Assembly: GCF_030269445.1 (NCBI RefSeq)
Contig: NZ_BSTJ01000008.1
Span: forward strand, 310,001-374,000
Length of the DNA stretch: 64,000 nt
Origin: Actinoallomurus iriomotensis
Lineage (GTDB): Bacteria > Actinomycetota > Actinomycetes > Streptosporangiales > Streptosporangiaceae
Direction: 5' to 3'
Part shown: positions 1 to 7,323 of the stretch, piece after piece
Numbering within the stretch: the first letter of the stretch is position 1
Layout: each line of letters starts with the position of its first letter
Program-made: the position numbers and the translations under genes
Notes under the pieces: model-generated
Seen by the model: the letters and a program-made list of their open reading frames with translations, nothing else
The model's database searches: none
What the model was told of the DNA's origin: nothing

Positions 1-73
1 GCGGGTCCGGCTGCACCGCGCCCGCCGCCTGCTCACCCCGGCGGCTGTAGCAACCCTGGAGGGAGCATCATGA
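1..73 (+). CDS. RNA polymerase sigma factor, 3' end only
   Basis: The first 73 bases, read in frame 2, are the last 23 codons of a gene that begins outside the window. They encode RVRLHRARRLL followed by a short tail. This matches the end of sigma-70 region 4 in ECF sigma factors, where the helix-turn-helix is followed by a basic RLHRARR stretch. The stop TGA overlaps the ATG of the next gene (ATGA), so the two are translationally coupled. A sigma factor coupled to a single-pass membrane protein suggests a regulator with its membrane partner. Only a few residues are visible, so the class is inferred. Confidence 0.6.
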   Translation, partial: RVRLHRARRLLTPAAVATLEGAS

Positions 74-771
74 CCGATCTGGACGCTTTCGAGGAACACC
101 GCCTGACCGAGCTCAAGCAGATCGTGGCGGCTCGCGCCGCAGCCACACCGCCGCGCCGTAGCCGATCGCGGATCCGGGCGTCGGCTGGGACGTGGGTTCC
201 GACCTGGGCCGCTGCCCGATACCTCCGGCATCGCGTGTGGGTCGCGGCCGCCGCGGTCGCGGTCGCCGCGGGCATGGCGACGCTGGTGACCTCGTTGGGC
301 GACACCGACCCGGCGTACGCCGTCACCAAGCACACCGACGGCACAGTCGACATCGACATCCGCGACTTCCATGACGCCGACGCGTTGTCCCGGCAGCTCA
401 GCAAGCTCGGCGTGCCCGCCAGGGTCTTCTACATCTACGGGCCCGACCTTTGCCGCCAGCCGTACGCCCACAAGATCGACAACATCCCTGAGGGCCTTTA
501 CAGCCACCCCATCGACGTGCCCGGCGACCCAGAAGTCATGCGGCTGCAGATCAACACCCGGCTGATGCGACCCGGCCAGTACTTCGTCTTCGTCCTCAAC
601 GTCACCCGGCACCAGGGCGGCACCGATCGGGGCGTCGGCGAGTACCTCGTGGCCGGACGGCTGATCCCGTGCCGGTTCTATCCGGCGCCCACTCCGGCCC
701 GCCCGCCGGGCCTGCCGAAGAACGCCGTGGTCGGCGGCCCTTCCGGAGACATCCTGTTCGCGGGCGACTAG
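70..771 (+). CDS. single-pass membrane protein coupled to sigma factor (possible anti-sigma-like)
   Basis: A 233-residue protein. Residues 1-55 are basic and cytoplasmic, residues about 56-75 form one hydrophobic segment rich in Ala and Val, and the remaining ~155 residues would lie outside. The outer domain has two cysteines (about 128 and 201) that could form a disulfide. I see no zinc-type HxxxCxxC anti-sigma motif in the N-terminal part, so this is not a typical ZAS anti-sigma factor. The ATGA overlap with the upstream sigma factor gene argues that they work together, most simply as a membrane-bound modulator of that sigma factor. Function beyond this is unknown. Confidence 0.6.
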   Translation: MTDLDAFEEHRLTELKQIVAARAAATPPRRSRSRIRASAGTWVPTWAAARYLRHRVWVAAAAVAVAAGMATLVTSLGDTDPAYAVTKHTDGTVDIDIRDFHDADALSRQLSKLGVPARVFYIYGPDLCRQPYAHKIDNIPEGLYSHPIDVPGDPEVMRLQINTRLMRPGQYFVFVLNVTRHQGGTDRGVGEYLVAGRLIPCRFYPAPTPARPPGLPKNAVVGGPSGDILFAGD

Positions 772-858
772 CTGTACTGACCATACCTCGCGCACTTGGG
801 GCGGCTTATCCGGTGGGCGCTCCAGCAGGAACGTCGAACAGCGCCGATGCCGGCGGGC

Positions 859-1833
859 TTAAGAGGGCCGGGGCCCGGCGGCGCGGCGGAGCCGGTTGGC
901 GATCGCCAGTCCCAATCCCTCCTCCACCGGCAAGGACGCGACGATGAGGTCACACCCGGCCTGGTCGAGCTCGCGCAGGAACCCGTACAGCCCGCGCGCG
1001 TAGGCGGCCATCGAACCAGGGACCGCCACCACGGCGTGCACCTTGACCGGGGCCTCAGCGAAGGAGGAGGGCACGAGCACGCCCACCCGGTGCCCCAGCT
1101 CCTGCGCGAGCTCGGCTTCGGCGACGACCTTCTCGGGCTCGACCAGGACGACTCGCGCCCGCGGCGCGTAGTGGGATGGATGCTGGCCCGGTACCCGGAC
1201 GCGGCTCGTCGAGTGGACGGCAAGAGAGCGGCCCAGCACCGTTTCGAGGTCCTCGCGTGTCACTCCGCCGGGTCGCAGGATGCTCGGCGTCTCGCCCGTG
1301 GCGTCGACGATGGTGGACTCGATGCCGACCTCGCAGGCGCCGCCGTCCAGTACGAAGTCGATCTCATCACCGAGCTCGGCGCGGACGTGGTTCGCCGTTG
1401 TGGGGCTGACCGAGCCGAAGCGGTTGGCGGACGGGGCTGTGAGGCCGCCGCCGAAGGCCGACAGCAGCCCGAGCGCGAGGGGATGATCGGGCACGCGCAC
1501 GGCCACCGTCTCCAGGCCACCCGTCGCCTCGAGCGGCACCCGGCGATCACGCCGTAGGACCAGCGTGAGTGGCCCCGGCCAGCAGTGTTCGGCCAACAGG
1601 CGTGCGGTCGCGGGCACATCGGCGACCCATTCGTCCAAATGCTTCGCGTCGCCGATGTGGACGATCAGCGGGTGGGAGGGCGGACGCCTCTTGACCTGGA
1701 AGGTACGCGCGACCGCGACAGGGTCCTCGGCGTTGGCACCCAGACCATAGACAGTCTCGGTCGGGAAGGCCACCAGGCCTCCGGCGCGCAGCACACCGGC
1801 CGCCTTTTCGATGTCACTGATGTTTGCCCTCAC
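859..1833 (-). CDS. L-threonylcarbamoyladenylate synthase, Sua5/YwlC type
   Basis: A 324-residue protein that makes threonylcarbamoyl-AMP from threonine, bicarbonate and ATP for t6A modification of ANN-decoding tRNAs. The N-terminal YrdC domain (about residues 5-200) shows FPTETVYGLG, the KRRPPSHP nucleotide-binding segment and PSANRFGSVSPT. The 120 residues after the SILRPGG motif form the Sua5 C-terminal domain, opening with the PGQHPSHYAPR linker. I chose the GTG at 1833 because GGGAGG lies 9 bases upstream and the domain begins right after it. The frame stays open upstream to 2082, but that extension is arginine-rich and unlike the family. It lies convergent to the gene at 70-771. Confidence 0.9.
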   Translation of the reverse strand: MRANISDIEKAAGVLRAGGLVAFPTETVYGLGANAEDPVAVARTFQVKRRPPSHPLIVHIGDAKHLDEWVADVPATARLLAEHCWPGPLTLVLRRDRRVPLEATGGLETVAVRVPDHPLALGLLSAFGGGLTAPSANRFGSVSPTTANHVRAELGDEIDFVLDGGACEVGIESTIVDATGETPSILRPGGVTREDLETVLGRSLAVHSTSRVRVPGQHPSHYAPRARVVLVEPEKVVAEAELAQELGHRVGVLVPSSFAEAPVKVHAVVAVPGSMAAYARGLYGFLRELDQAGCDLIVASLPVEEGLGLAIANRLRRAAGPRPS

Positions 1834-1973
1834 CCTCAGAATCCTCCCACCATTCCATTCCCGCGTTGTCCTACCAGGCCTGGGATGGGGGCGGCGGCGA
1901 TCGATCCCGAACCGCCGGCCGGCGACGCGGCCGCCAAGCTCAAGCCCGCCGCTGCCGATTGTCAGTTGCGGTC

Positions 1974-3572
1974 TTAGCCGGGTTCGATCGCCAGGGCGTG
2001 GCTGAAGACACCGAGTGGATCCCAGCGGGCCTTGATCCGCTGAAGGCGGGGATAGTTGTCTTTGTAGTACAGGGTGTGCCACGGCACGCCGGAGGTGTTC
2101 CAGGCCGGGTCGGCCAGGTCGGCGTCGGGATAGTTGATGTAGGAGCCGTCGCTGACCTCGCCGGGCACGGGCACACCCCCGGTGTCGGCGTACACGTCAC
2201 GGTAGAGGCCGCGTACCCAAGCGAGGTTGGCCGCGTCCTCGCTCTCGTCCGTCCAGACCGTCTCGTAGACCGCCTTCATCACCACGTCCCGCTGGGCGAC
2301 CGCGGTGGCGCCTGGCGGCACCGCGCGGACCTGTCCGCCGTAGCCGACGAGCAGCATCCCCGCGTTCGGCCCGCCGGCGGAGTCCGTCAGGTGGTGATGG
2401 ACGGCGGCGAGCTGGGTGTCGGTGAACGACCGGCGTAGGTAGCCGGCCTTGATCTTGTATCGGCGGCTGATCACGTCGCCGGGCTCGCCGGTGCCCGGCC
2501 ACGTCGTCGCGTGCAGCCACGGCATGATCCGCCGGGCGTTCAGCGTCGGCTTCGTGCCGGCGGTGATCTCGGAGACGAAGTCGGTCACCAGGCGGTCCGC
2601 GTGCGGGATGCCCGCGTCGATCTGCGTGACCATCGAGAAGCTTCCGGCGCTGCGGTGCGCTGGCATGAGGATGGCGTACAGGCCGGCGTTTGGAGAGCCG
2701 GGTGCGCTGTTGCGCTCGTGCCAGGCGCCGAAGGCGCGCAGCAGCCCGGTGAACGCTCGCTCGGTCATCCCGTCCCACGACCAGGTGACCAGACACTCCA
2801 GCATCTCCCGCGGCGCGGCAGGCAGCAGCCGGGACGGCTCGTCGCCGGCAGCCTTGGGTGAGCGCAGCCAGTAGCGGGTGACCACGCCGAAGTTGCCGCC
2901 ACCACCGCCGGTGTGCGCCCACCAGAGGTCACGGTTCGGGTCATCGGCCTCGCGGGTGGCGACCACGGCGCGGGCGGTGCCGTCCCGATCGACCACCACG
3001 ACCTCCACCCCGTACAGGTGGTCCACGACCGAGCCGTACCGGCGGGACAGCGGCCCGTACCCGCCGCCGGCGAAATGGCCGCCCGCGCCCACCTCCGGAC
3101 AACCGCCGGCGGGGATCGTCACGCCCCACCCCGTGAACAGCGTCCGGTACACGTGCCCGAGAGTGGCCCCAGGCTGTACGGCGAACGCCCGGCGCCGGGC
3201 GTCGTAGCCGACCGCGTTCATCGGTGACAGGTCCAGCAGCGACCGTACGGCCCGGTCGGCGGTGAAGTTCTCGAAGCAGTGCCCGCCGCTGCGCGCCGCG
3301 ACCCGCCGCCCGGCTCGTACCGCCTCAGACACCGCGCGCACGACCTGATCGGTGGAGCCGGCCACGCGGATCTCGTCGGGCCGGCCCACGAACCGGAAGT
3401 TATTGCCCCGCAGCAGGCCGTCGTACCGCGCGTCACCCGGCCGGATCGTCACCGGCCCGAACATCGGCTCTTTCGGCACCGCCGCACCGGAGGAGCGCGT
3501 GCCCACGACTCCGGCGGCCACGACGGCGCCCGCGCCGGTCAGCAGGCCACGACGCCGCACCCCTTCGTTCAT
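1974..3572 (-). CDS. secreted FAD-linked oxidase, berberine-bridge-enzyme family
   Basis: A 532-residue FAD oxidoreductase. It starts with a Tat-like signal (RRRGLLTGAGAVVAAGVV), so it is probably exported folded. The FAD_binding_4 domain contains RSGGHCF with His98 and GGCPEVGAGGH with Cys158; these match the His and Cys that bind FAD bicovalently in this family. The C-terminal BBE segment ends with YPDADL and a YYKDNYPRLQRIK stretch, as expected. The ATG at 3572 is preceded by GGAAGGGG. Such enzymes oxidise sugars, alkaloids or polyketide alcohols using O2; the substrate here is unknown. It is a single-gene unit with long 5' intergenic DNA. Confidence 0.88.
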   Translation of the reverse strand: MNEGVRRRGLLTGAGAVVAAGVVGTRSSGAAVPKEPMFGPVTIRPGDARYDGLLRGNNFRFVGRPDEIRVAGSTDQVVRAVSEAVRAGRRVAARSGGHCFENFTADRAVRSLLDLSPMNAVGYDARRRAFAVQPGATLGHVYRTLFTGWGVTIPAGGCPEVGAGGHFAGGGYGPLSRRYGSVVDHLYGVEVVVVDRDGTARAVVATREADDPNRDLWWAHTGGGGGNFGVVTRYWLRSPKAAGDEPSRLLPAAPREMLECLVTWSWDGMTERAFTGLLRAFGAWHERNSAPGSPNAGLYAILMPAHRSAGSFSMVTQIDAGIPHADRLVTDFVSEITAGTKPTLNARRIMPWLHATTWPGTGEPGDVISRRYKIKAGYLRRSFTDTQLAAVHHHLTDSAGGPNAGMLLVGYGGQVRAVPPGATAVAQRDVVMKAVYETVWTDESEDAANLAWVRGLYRDVYADTGGVPVPGEVSDGSYINYPDADLADPAWNTSGVPWHTLYYKDNYPRLQRIKARWDPLGVFSHALAIEPG

Positions 3573-4055
3573 CGTCGAAACACCCCTTCCATCCGTCCGG
3601 ACATCAGCGTGTCGACCCGGGACCCGGGCGCGCACCAACCGTTCTTCCGAGCCTGCGGATGAACCGCCCGATCAACCAGATGGCCGATTCGGGTCCACCA
3701 GCCGGCGGGCACGAATCGGGACCGATCCGACATGGGCGGCGATCACGGCTCGCCGCGGGTCTGTCCGGCTGACGGCGGCCGGTGGTGGTGAACGTGCGGG
3801 TGCGCCGGCTCGCCTGCAGGGGCTGGCGGTGCTCCCGGCAGACGTTCCGGGAACAGGCGTCCGAACCACCCGCCTGGCCGCCCAGGTCGGGGCGGTGGCA
3901 CGAAAGTTCGCGGGCCGGGCCAGTGCCCGCGTGCTGCCCGCACAGGCGACTTTGATATCTCCCTGACGCCTCGCCGTGGATTTCGAGCCCCTCTAGAAGG
4001 ACGGAGCGGCGTTTCGGCTCCCTCTCCTCTGATGGTGAGCTGGCATCCTACGATC
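3573..4055. other. intergenic region between divergent genes
   Basis: About 480 bases separate the leftward FAD oxidase from the rightward SnoaL-like gene. Promoters for both should lie here. I see no convincing gene; the open frames are antisense or frame shadows with arginine-rich translations. No clear operator palindrome was found. Confidence 0.5.
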
Positions 4056-4478
4056 ATGAGTCTCGCCACCGATGAAGACCAGGTCCGCCGGCTGGTCGCG
4101 GAGATGTACGCCACGGTTTCCGGTCCAGCGGGGCCCCGGGACTGGTCGCGAGACCGCGAGGTGCTCCATCCCGACTGCCGCCTTATGCGGACCGTGCGTG
4201 ACGACCAGGGGCGGCCGACTTTGAACGTCCTGACGCTCGATGAGTTCATTGAGGACGTCACGCCGCTGCTCGCCGCGACCGACCTCTATGAGATCGAGGT
4301 CGAAAGCGAGATCCGGTTGTTCGGCAATATCGGCCACGTGTGGAGCGCCTACGTGGGCAAGCACTCGCTGGACGAGCCGGAACCGGCATTCCGCGGGGTC
4401 AACACGATCCAGGTCCACCGCGATGCGGGCGGCCGGTGGTGGATTTCCAGCATGCTATGGGATAACGAGCGTCCCTGA
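4056..4478 (+). CDS. SnoaL/NTF2-like fold protein
   Basis: A 140-residue protein (148 if the ATG at 4032 is used). It has the features of the NTF2-like SnoaL superfamily: an N-terminal helix with DEDQVRRLVAEMY, a central MRTVRDDQG strand region, a DVTPLL helix and a C-terminal sheet ending WWISSMLWDNE. Members are small cone-shaped proteins that are enzymes (cyclases, isomerases) or ligand binders. The putative active-site residues cannot be assigned from sequence. The GVNTIQVH and GRWWISS strands are typical of the SnoaL_4/DUF4440 branch. The start is uncertain because neither ATG has a strong ribosome binding site. It stands alone. Confidence 0.7.
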   Translation: MSLATDEDQVRRLVAEMYATVSGPAGPRDWSRDREVLHPDCRLMRTVRDDQGRPTLNVLTLDEFIEDVTPLLAATDLYEIEVESEIRLFGNIGHVWSAYVGKHSLDEPEPAFRGVNTIQVHRDAGGRWWISSMLWDNERP

Positions 4479-5125
4479 GCCGGCACCCGGGGGAGAGCGG
4501 CGCTTCTCGGCCGGGTGTCCCGGTCGGGCGAAATTCGGCTGTCCGCGCAGCCACGGTGTCGGCGGAATTCCGCTATCCATCCCTTCGAAGCGCATCCGCA
4601 GGTAGTCGTAGCTCCCGCCCGAGGCGTTGAAGGGGTCGGAACGGCCTCATCGAGCTCGGCCCTCCGCCGATCGCGCCGCCGCCACGCTCGGGCATGGGTT
4701 GATCCGTCCGCAACGCGATGACGAGCCCACTCCAAAAGGTGAAGGCGTTCCCCTCCCGGCTGCGCCAACGGATTCAAGGCAATTCGTCGGAGGGGCGCGG
4801 ATCTTAGTGTGGATGCTCGCCGACGACCTCGAGCCGCGTGACGCGCTCGGCATCCCAGCCTCTCAGTCTTCTGATCACCGAAGAGAACATTGCCCTACCT
4901 GGCAGTCCTCGTCAGGGCGCCTCACGCTGACCGTGTCAAAGTTCGTCGGGCGGCGGTGGGCGACCAGCGGCCGGATCGGGATCGGGCGGCGATGGTGGGC
5001 GACAGGTTCGCGACTGTCTCGTCGCACAGCACCCCGTCCCTCATCGGGCCGTGAAGAGTCGAAGACCCGATCCGCGCCGGTGTGGCTCGTGCTCGGACGC
5101 CCCGTCGGGGGACAGCGCGACTCCT
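4479..5125. other. gene-poor stretch with a dispersed repeat
   Basis: About 650 bases with no supported gene. All open frames have low-complexity, arginine- or serine-rich translations unlike real proteins. The only structure I can point to is the 66-base segment at 4868-4933, a second copy of which lies at 18512-18576. This is likely degenerate or mobile-element-derived DNA. Confidence 0.5.
4868..4933 (+). repeat. dispersed ~65-bp repeat, copy 1
   Basis: The segment shares with 18512-18576 an uninterrupted TTGCCCTACCTGGCAGTCCTC core. Flanks are similar: CTTCTGATCA on the left and CGCTGACCG on the right. Over the first 43 aligned bases 37 are identical, and the right part aligns with a one-base gap. 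Both copies lie in gene-poor DNA in the same orientation. This looks like the conserved end or scar of a dispersed element, but I cannot name the element. Confidence 0.7.
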
Positions 5126-6073
5126 TCACACCATGCCCGGTTCCGCCGCCGTGGCCTCGGCCTGTGCGTCTTCGTCGAGGAGGTGGCGCCGCAGGAACTC
5201 CAGCTCAGCCGACACGACCTTCTCGTGCTCGTCCAGGAACGGCGCATAGTGCCCGCCCTTGAGACGGACCAGTTCCCCGCGCGGTGCCCGCTCGGCCGTA
5301 CGTATCGCGGCCTTCGGCGGGGCCGACCTGTCGCTGTCGCCGGCCACGACGAGCAGTGGGCATCGGACACGAGAGGCCTGCCGGACCGGCCGGTAGCCGC
5401 CGAGAATCAGGGTCGAGCGAGCGGCGACCGCCATCTGCCACTCCGGGTACCGGCCGTCCGGGTCGAGGGCCCGAGGCCCCTGCTTGCCATCTGGTGTGGT
5501 CAGGGCCGAGACGGTGCCCGGCTCGCCGGCCAGCGGCACCAGCACGGGCGGGCGGCCGACCCGGCCACCCACGGCGTCGCGGACGGCCCGGCCGAGCAAA
5601 CGCAGCGCCGCCGTGGGCCGCTGGTATCGCCCGGCGCTGAGCGTGGTGGCCACGCCGTCGACCGTCGGAGTCTGGGCGACCGCGGCCGCCAGACTCGGAT
5701 GGTCCGCCGCCACGCGGATGATGTGGCCGCCGGCCAGGGAGAAGCCCCACGCGGCGATCCGATCCGGGTTGACGCCGGGCAACGTCGCGGCGTGCGCGAT
5801 CGCGGCGTTCCAGTCGGCCAGCTGCTCCCGCATGCGGACGACCTGCCGCGGTCCCCCGCCGCTGTCGCCGAACCCCCGATGATCGAAGGCCAGGACACTG
5901 AACCCGGCCTCCTGGAACCGGGCGGCGAACCGATCGGTACCCGGCTCCTTGGTCACGCCGAAGCCCGCAGCCATGACCACGCAGGCGCCGTTGTCGCCCG
6001 CATAGTGCCACGCCGCGCACTCGGCGTCATCGCTGACGAAACGAACCTGCTGTCGCTTTGTGAACCCCCGCAT
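5126..6073 (-). CDS. alpha/beta hydrolase (dienelactone-hydrolase/X-Pro-peptidase-like)
   Basis: A 315-residue cytoplasmic hydrolase. The oxyanion and fold landmarks are AAGFGVTKEP and FDHRGFGDSGG. The nucleophile elbow is GFSLAGG, the acid is probably the Asp in GDSDRSAPP, and the base is the His in LKGGHYAPF. The ATG at 6073 was chosen because GGAGG stands six bases upstream; the open frame reaches 6121 but that extension crosses a palindromic operator at 6104-6121. It lies divergent from an SDR fragment, with the operator between them, so expression is probably repressor-controlled. Substrate unknown. Confidence 0.85.
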   Translation of the reverse strand: MRGFTKRQQVRFVSDDAECAAWHYAGDNGACVVMAAGFGVTKEPGTDRFAARFQEAGFSVLAFDHRGFGDSGGGPRQVVRMREQLADWNAAIAHAATLPGVNPDRIAAWGFSLAGGHIIRVAADHPSLAAAVAQTPTVDGVATTLSAGRYQRPTAALRLLGRAVRDAVGGRVGRPPVLVPLAGEPGTVSALTTPDGKQGPRALDPDGRYPEWQMAVAARSTLILGGYRPVRQASRVRCPLLVVAGDSDRSAPPKAAIRTAERAPRGELVRLKGGHYAPFLDEHEKVVSAELEFLRRHLLDEDAQAEATAAEPGMV

Positions 6074-6103
6074 GACCAGCCTCCGATTTCGTTTATGAGG
6101 TAA

Positions 6104-6121
6104 GTGAACCACGTGGTTCAC
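6104..6121. promoter_or_regulatory. 18-bp perfect palindrome, TetR-type operator candidate
   Basis: GTGAACCACGTGGTTCAC reads identically on both strands. It sits 31 bases upstream of the start of the leftward hydrolase gene and just before a rightward SDR relic. Size and symmetry fit a TetR-family dimer site. No TetR gene is present in the window, so the regulator is encoded elsewhere or has been lost. Confidence 0.7.
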
Positions 6122-6145
6122 AACATGCCCCCTTTGGGGGGCACT

Positions 6146-6394
6146 CAGCGGCCTCTGGGTTCCTTCGGCATGACCCAGGACCCGGCGCGGATCGAGTCGC
6201 GGTATGCCCTGCCCCTCTACTGCGCCTCGAAGGCCGCGGTCACGATGCTCACGACGCAGTACGCCAAGGAACTGAAGGAGGTGAAGGTCAACGCCGCAGA
6301 CCCCGGGCAGACCGCGACGACTTCACCGGCGGCCTCGGGCACAGCGTCGCCGAGGGCGCCGAGTCCATCGTGACCCTCGCGACGACCGGCCCGT
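6146..6394 (+). pseudogene. short-chain dehydrogenase/reductase relic
   Basis: Only the C-terminal half of a classical SDR is present. The reading includes the catalytic YCASK (Tyr-x-x-x-Lys), then AVTMLTTQYAKELKEVKVNAADPGQTAT, as in SDRs that end their core with VNAVDPGYTATD. After that point the family sequence continues in another frame (DDFTGGLGHSVAEGAESIV), so there is a frameshift near 6310. The N-terminal Rossmann glycine motif is missing. The remnant probably belonged to a TetR-regulated hydrolase/SDR pair around the palindrome at 6104-6121. Confidence 0.8.
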
Positions 6395-6841
6395 CTAGGT
6401 CGCCCTGGGCATCAACTGCGCCGGCGAACGCGACGGTGGGTTGCGGAAAACCGCGCTTGCCGTCAGGACCGTCCGCCCCTCACTGTGGAGCCGCGCGGAC
6501 ACGAACGTCACCGTCCGCGTCGACTGATCGACCGTCGCCTCCCCGAACAGCAGCTCACCACCACGCGCGGGTGCCAGCATCGAGCATGACAACTGGAGCG
6601 TCACGGGATGGCGGTCGGGGTCCGCACCGAGGAAGGACTCGACCGTGGCGCCCAGGGTGATGTCGAGGACGGTCATGAGGAAACCGCCGTGCGCGGTGCC
6701 GTTGGGATTGAGATGGTGCGGTGCCGGCGACACGCACAGGTCGGTCCGGTCGGTGCCGCGCCGCCACAGCAGGCCGCCGACATGGCCGAGGAAGGTGCCA
6801 TCCTGGTCGAGCGGAACGAAGCCCTCGGGAACGCCGTTCAT
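6395..6841 (-). CDS. PaaI-family hotdog thioesterase
   Basis: A 148-residue acyl-CoA thioesterase of the hotdog fold. The family signature HHLNPNGTAHGGFLMTVLD is present near residue 45, where the Asn/Gly-rich loop and Asp lie at the active site. ATG at 6841 overlaps the stop of the upstream MaoC gene (ATGA), which fixes the start; the frame is open further upstream. It is the last gene of the leftward aromatic operon. Here it could release a free acid from an aryl-acyl-CoA intermediate or rescue trapped CoA, as PaaI does in phenylacetate catabolism. Confidence 0.88.
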   Translation of the reverse strand: MNGVPEGFVPLDQDGTFLGHVGGLLWRRGTDRTDLCVSPAPHHLNPNGTAHGGFLMTVLDITLGATVESFLGADPDRHPVTLQLSCSMLAPARGGELLFGEATVDQSTRTVTFVSARLHSEGRTVLTASAVFRNPPSRSPAQLMPRAT

Positions 6842-7323
6842 GCTTCCTCCACCAGGACGATCCATGTCGCCGCCATCGCGGGCCGTTCGCTCGCCCGCCG
6901 TTCGAGCCGACACCCAAGGCTGAGCCGGGTGGTGGGGCCGGGGCCCGGCGCCACGGCGTCCAGGGACAACCGCAGGCGGAACTCATCGCCGGGGGAGACC
7001 GGTGCGGTGAACCGGATCCGCTCCAGCCCATAGTTGGTCCACCTGGTGGCCTTGGCGATGGTGTAGCACTGGTTCGCCAGCGCGGTGACCGTGGAGAGCA
7101 CCAGGAATCCGTGGGCGAGGAGACCGTTCAGGCCGGCCTCGTCGCGGGCCCGTACCGGGTCCGTGTGGATCCAGTGCCGGTCGTGCGTGAGTTCGGCGAA
7201 GCCGAGCACGTCGTCCTGCTCGAGCGATGCCCAGCCGCTGATCCCGATCTCGCTTCCGACGTGGGCTTGGAGGTCGGCAGCGCGGTCGACGGCCAGGGTT
7301 CTGGTTGGGTTCCCGATCTTCAC
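6838..7323 (-). CDS. MaoC-like (R)-specific enoyl-CoA hydratase
   Basis: A 161-residue hotdog-fold hydratase. The catalytic motif DRHWIHTDPVRA near residue 48 carries the Asp and His of R-hydratases, and GLLAHGFLVLS is the substrate-pocket helix. It overlaps both neighbours by four bases (ATGA on each side), so it is firmly inside the operon. No crotonase-type enoyl-CoA hydratase lies in the locus, so this enzyme is the best candidate for adding water to a cinnamoyl-CoA-type double bond. Confidence 0.88.
   Translation of the reverse strand: MKIGNPTRTLAVDRAADLQAHVGSEIGISGWASLEQDDVLGFAELTHDRHWIHTDPVRARDEAGLNGLLAHGFLVLSTVTALANQCYTIAKATRWTNYGLERIRFTAPVSPGDEFRLRLSLDAVAPGPGPTTRLSLGCRLERRASERPAMAATWIVLVEEA

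Noticed and set aside
1824-2438. Long rightward frame opposite the FAD oxidase
   Set aside because: It is antisense to the well-supported FAD oxidase gene and its translation has no family features; high-G+C DNA produces such shadows.
4868-4933. Transposase N-terminal remnant encoded by the dispersed repeat
   Set aside because: Plus-strand reading gives LPYLAVL in both copies, which loosely recalls transposase N-termini, but the similarity is too short to name a family.
5051-6103. 350-codon rightward frame opposite the alpha/beta hydrolase
   Set aside because: The minus-strand frame has all hydrolase motifs and a GGAGG start; the plus frame is a G+C shadow.
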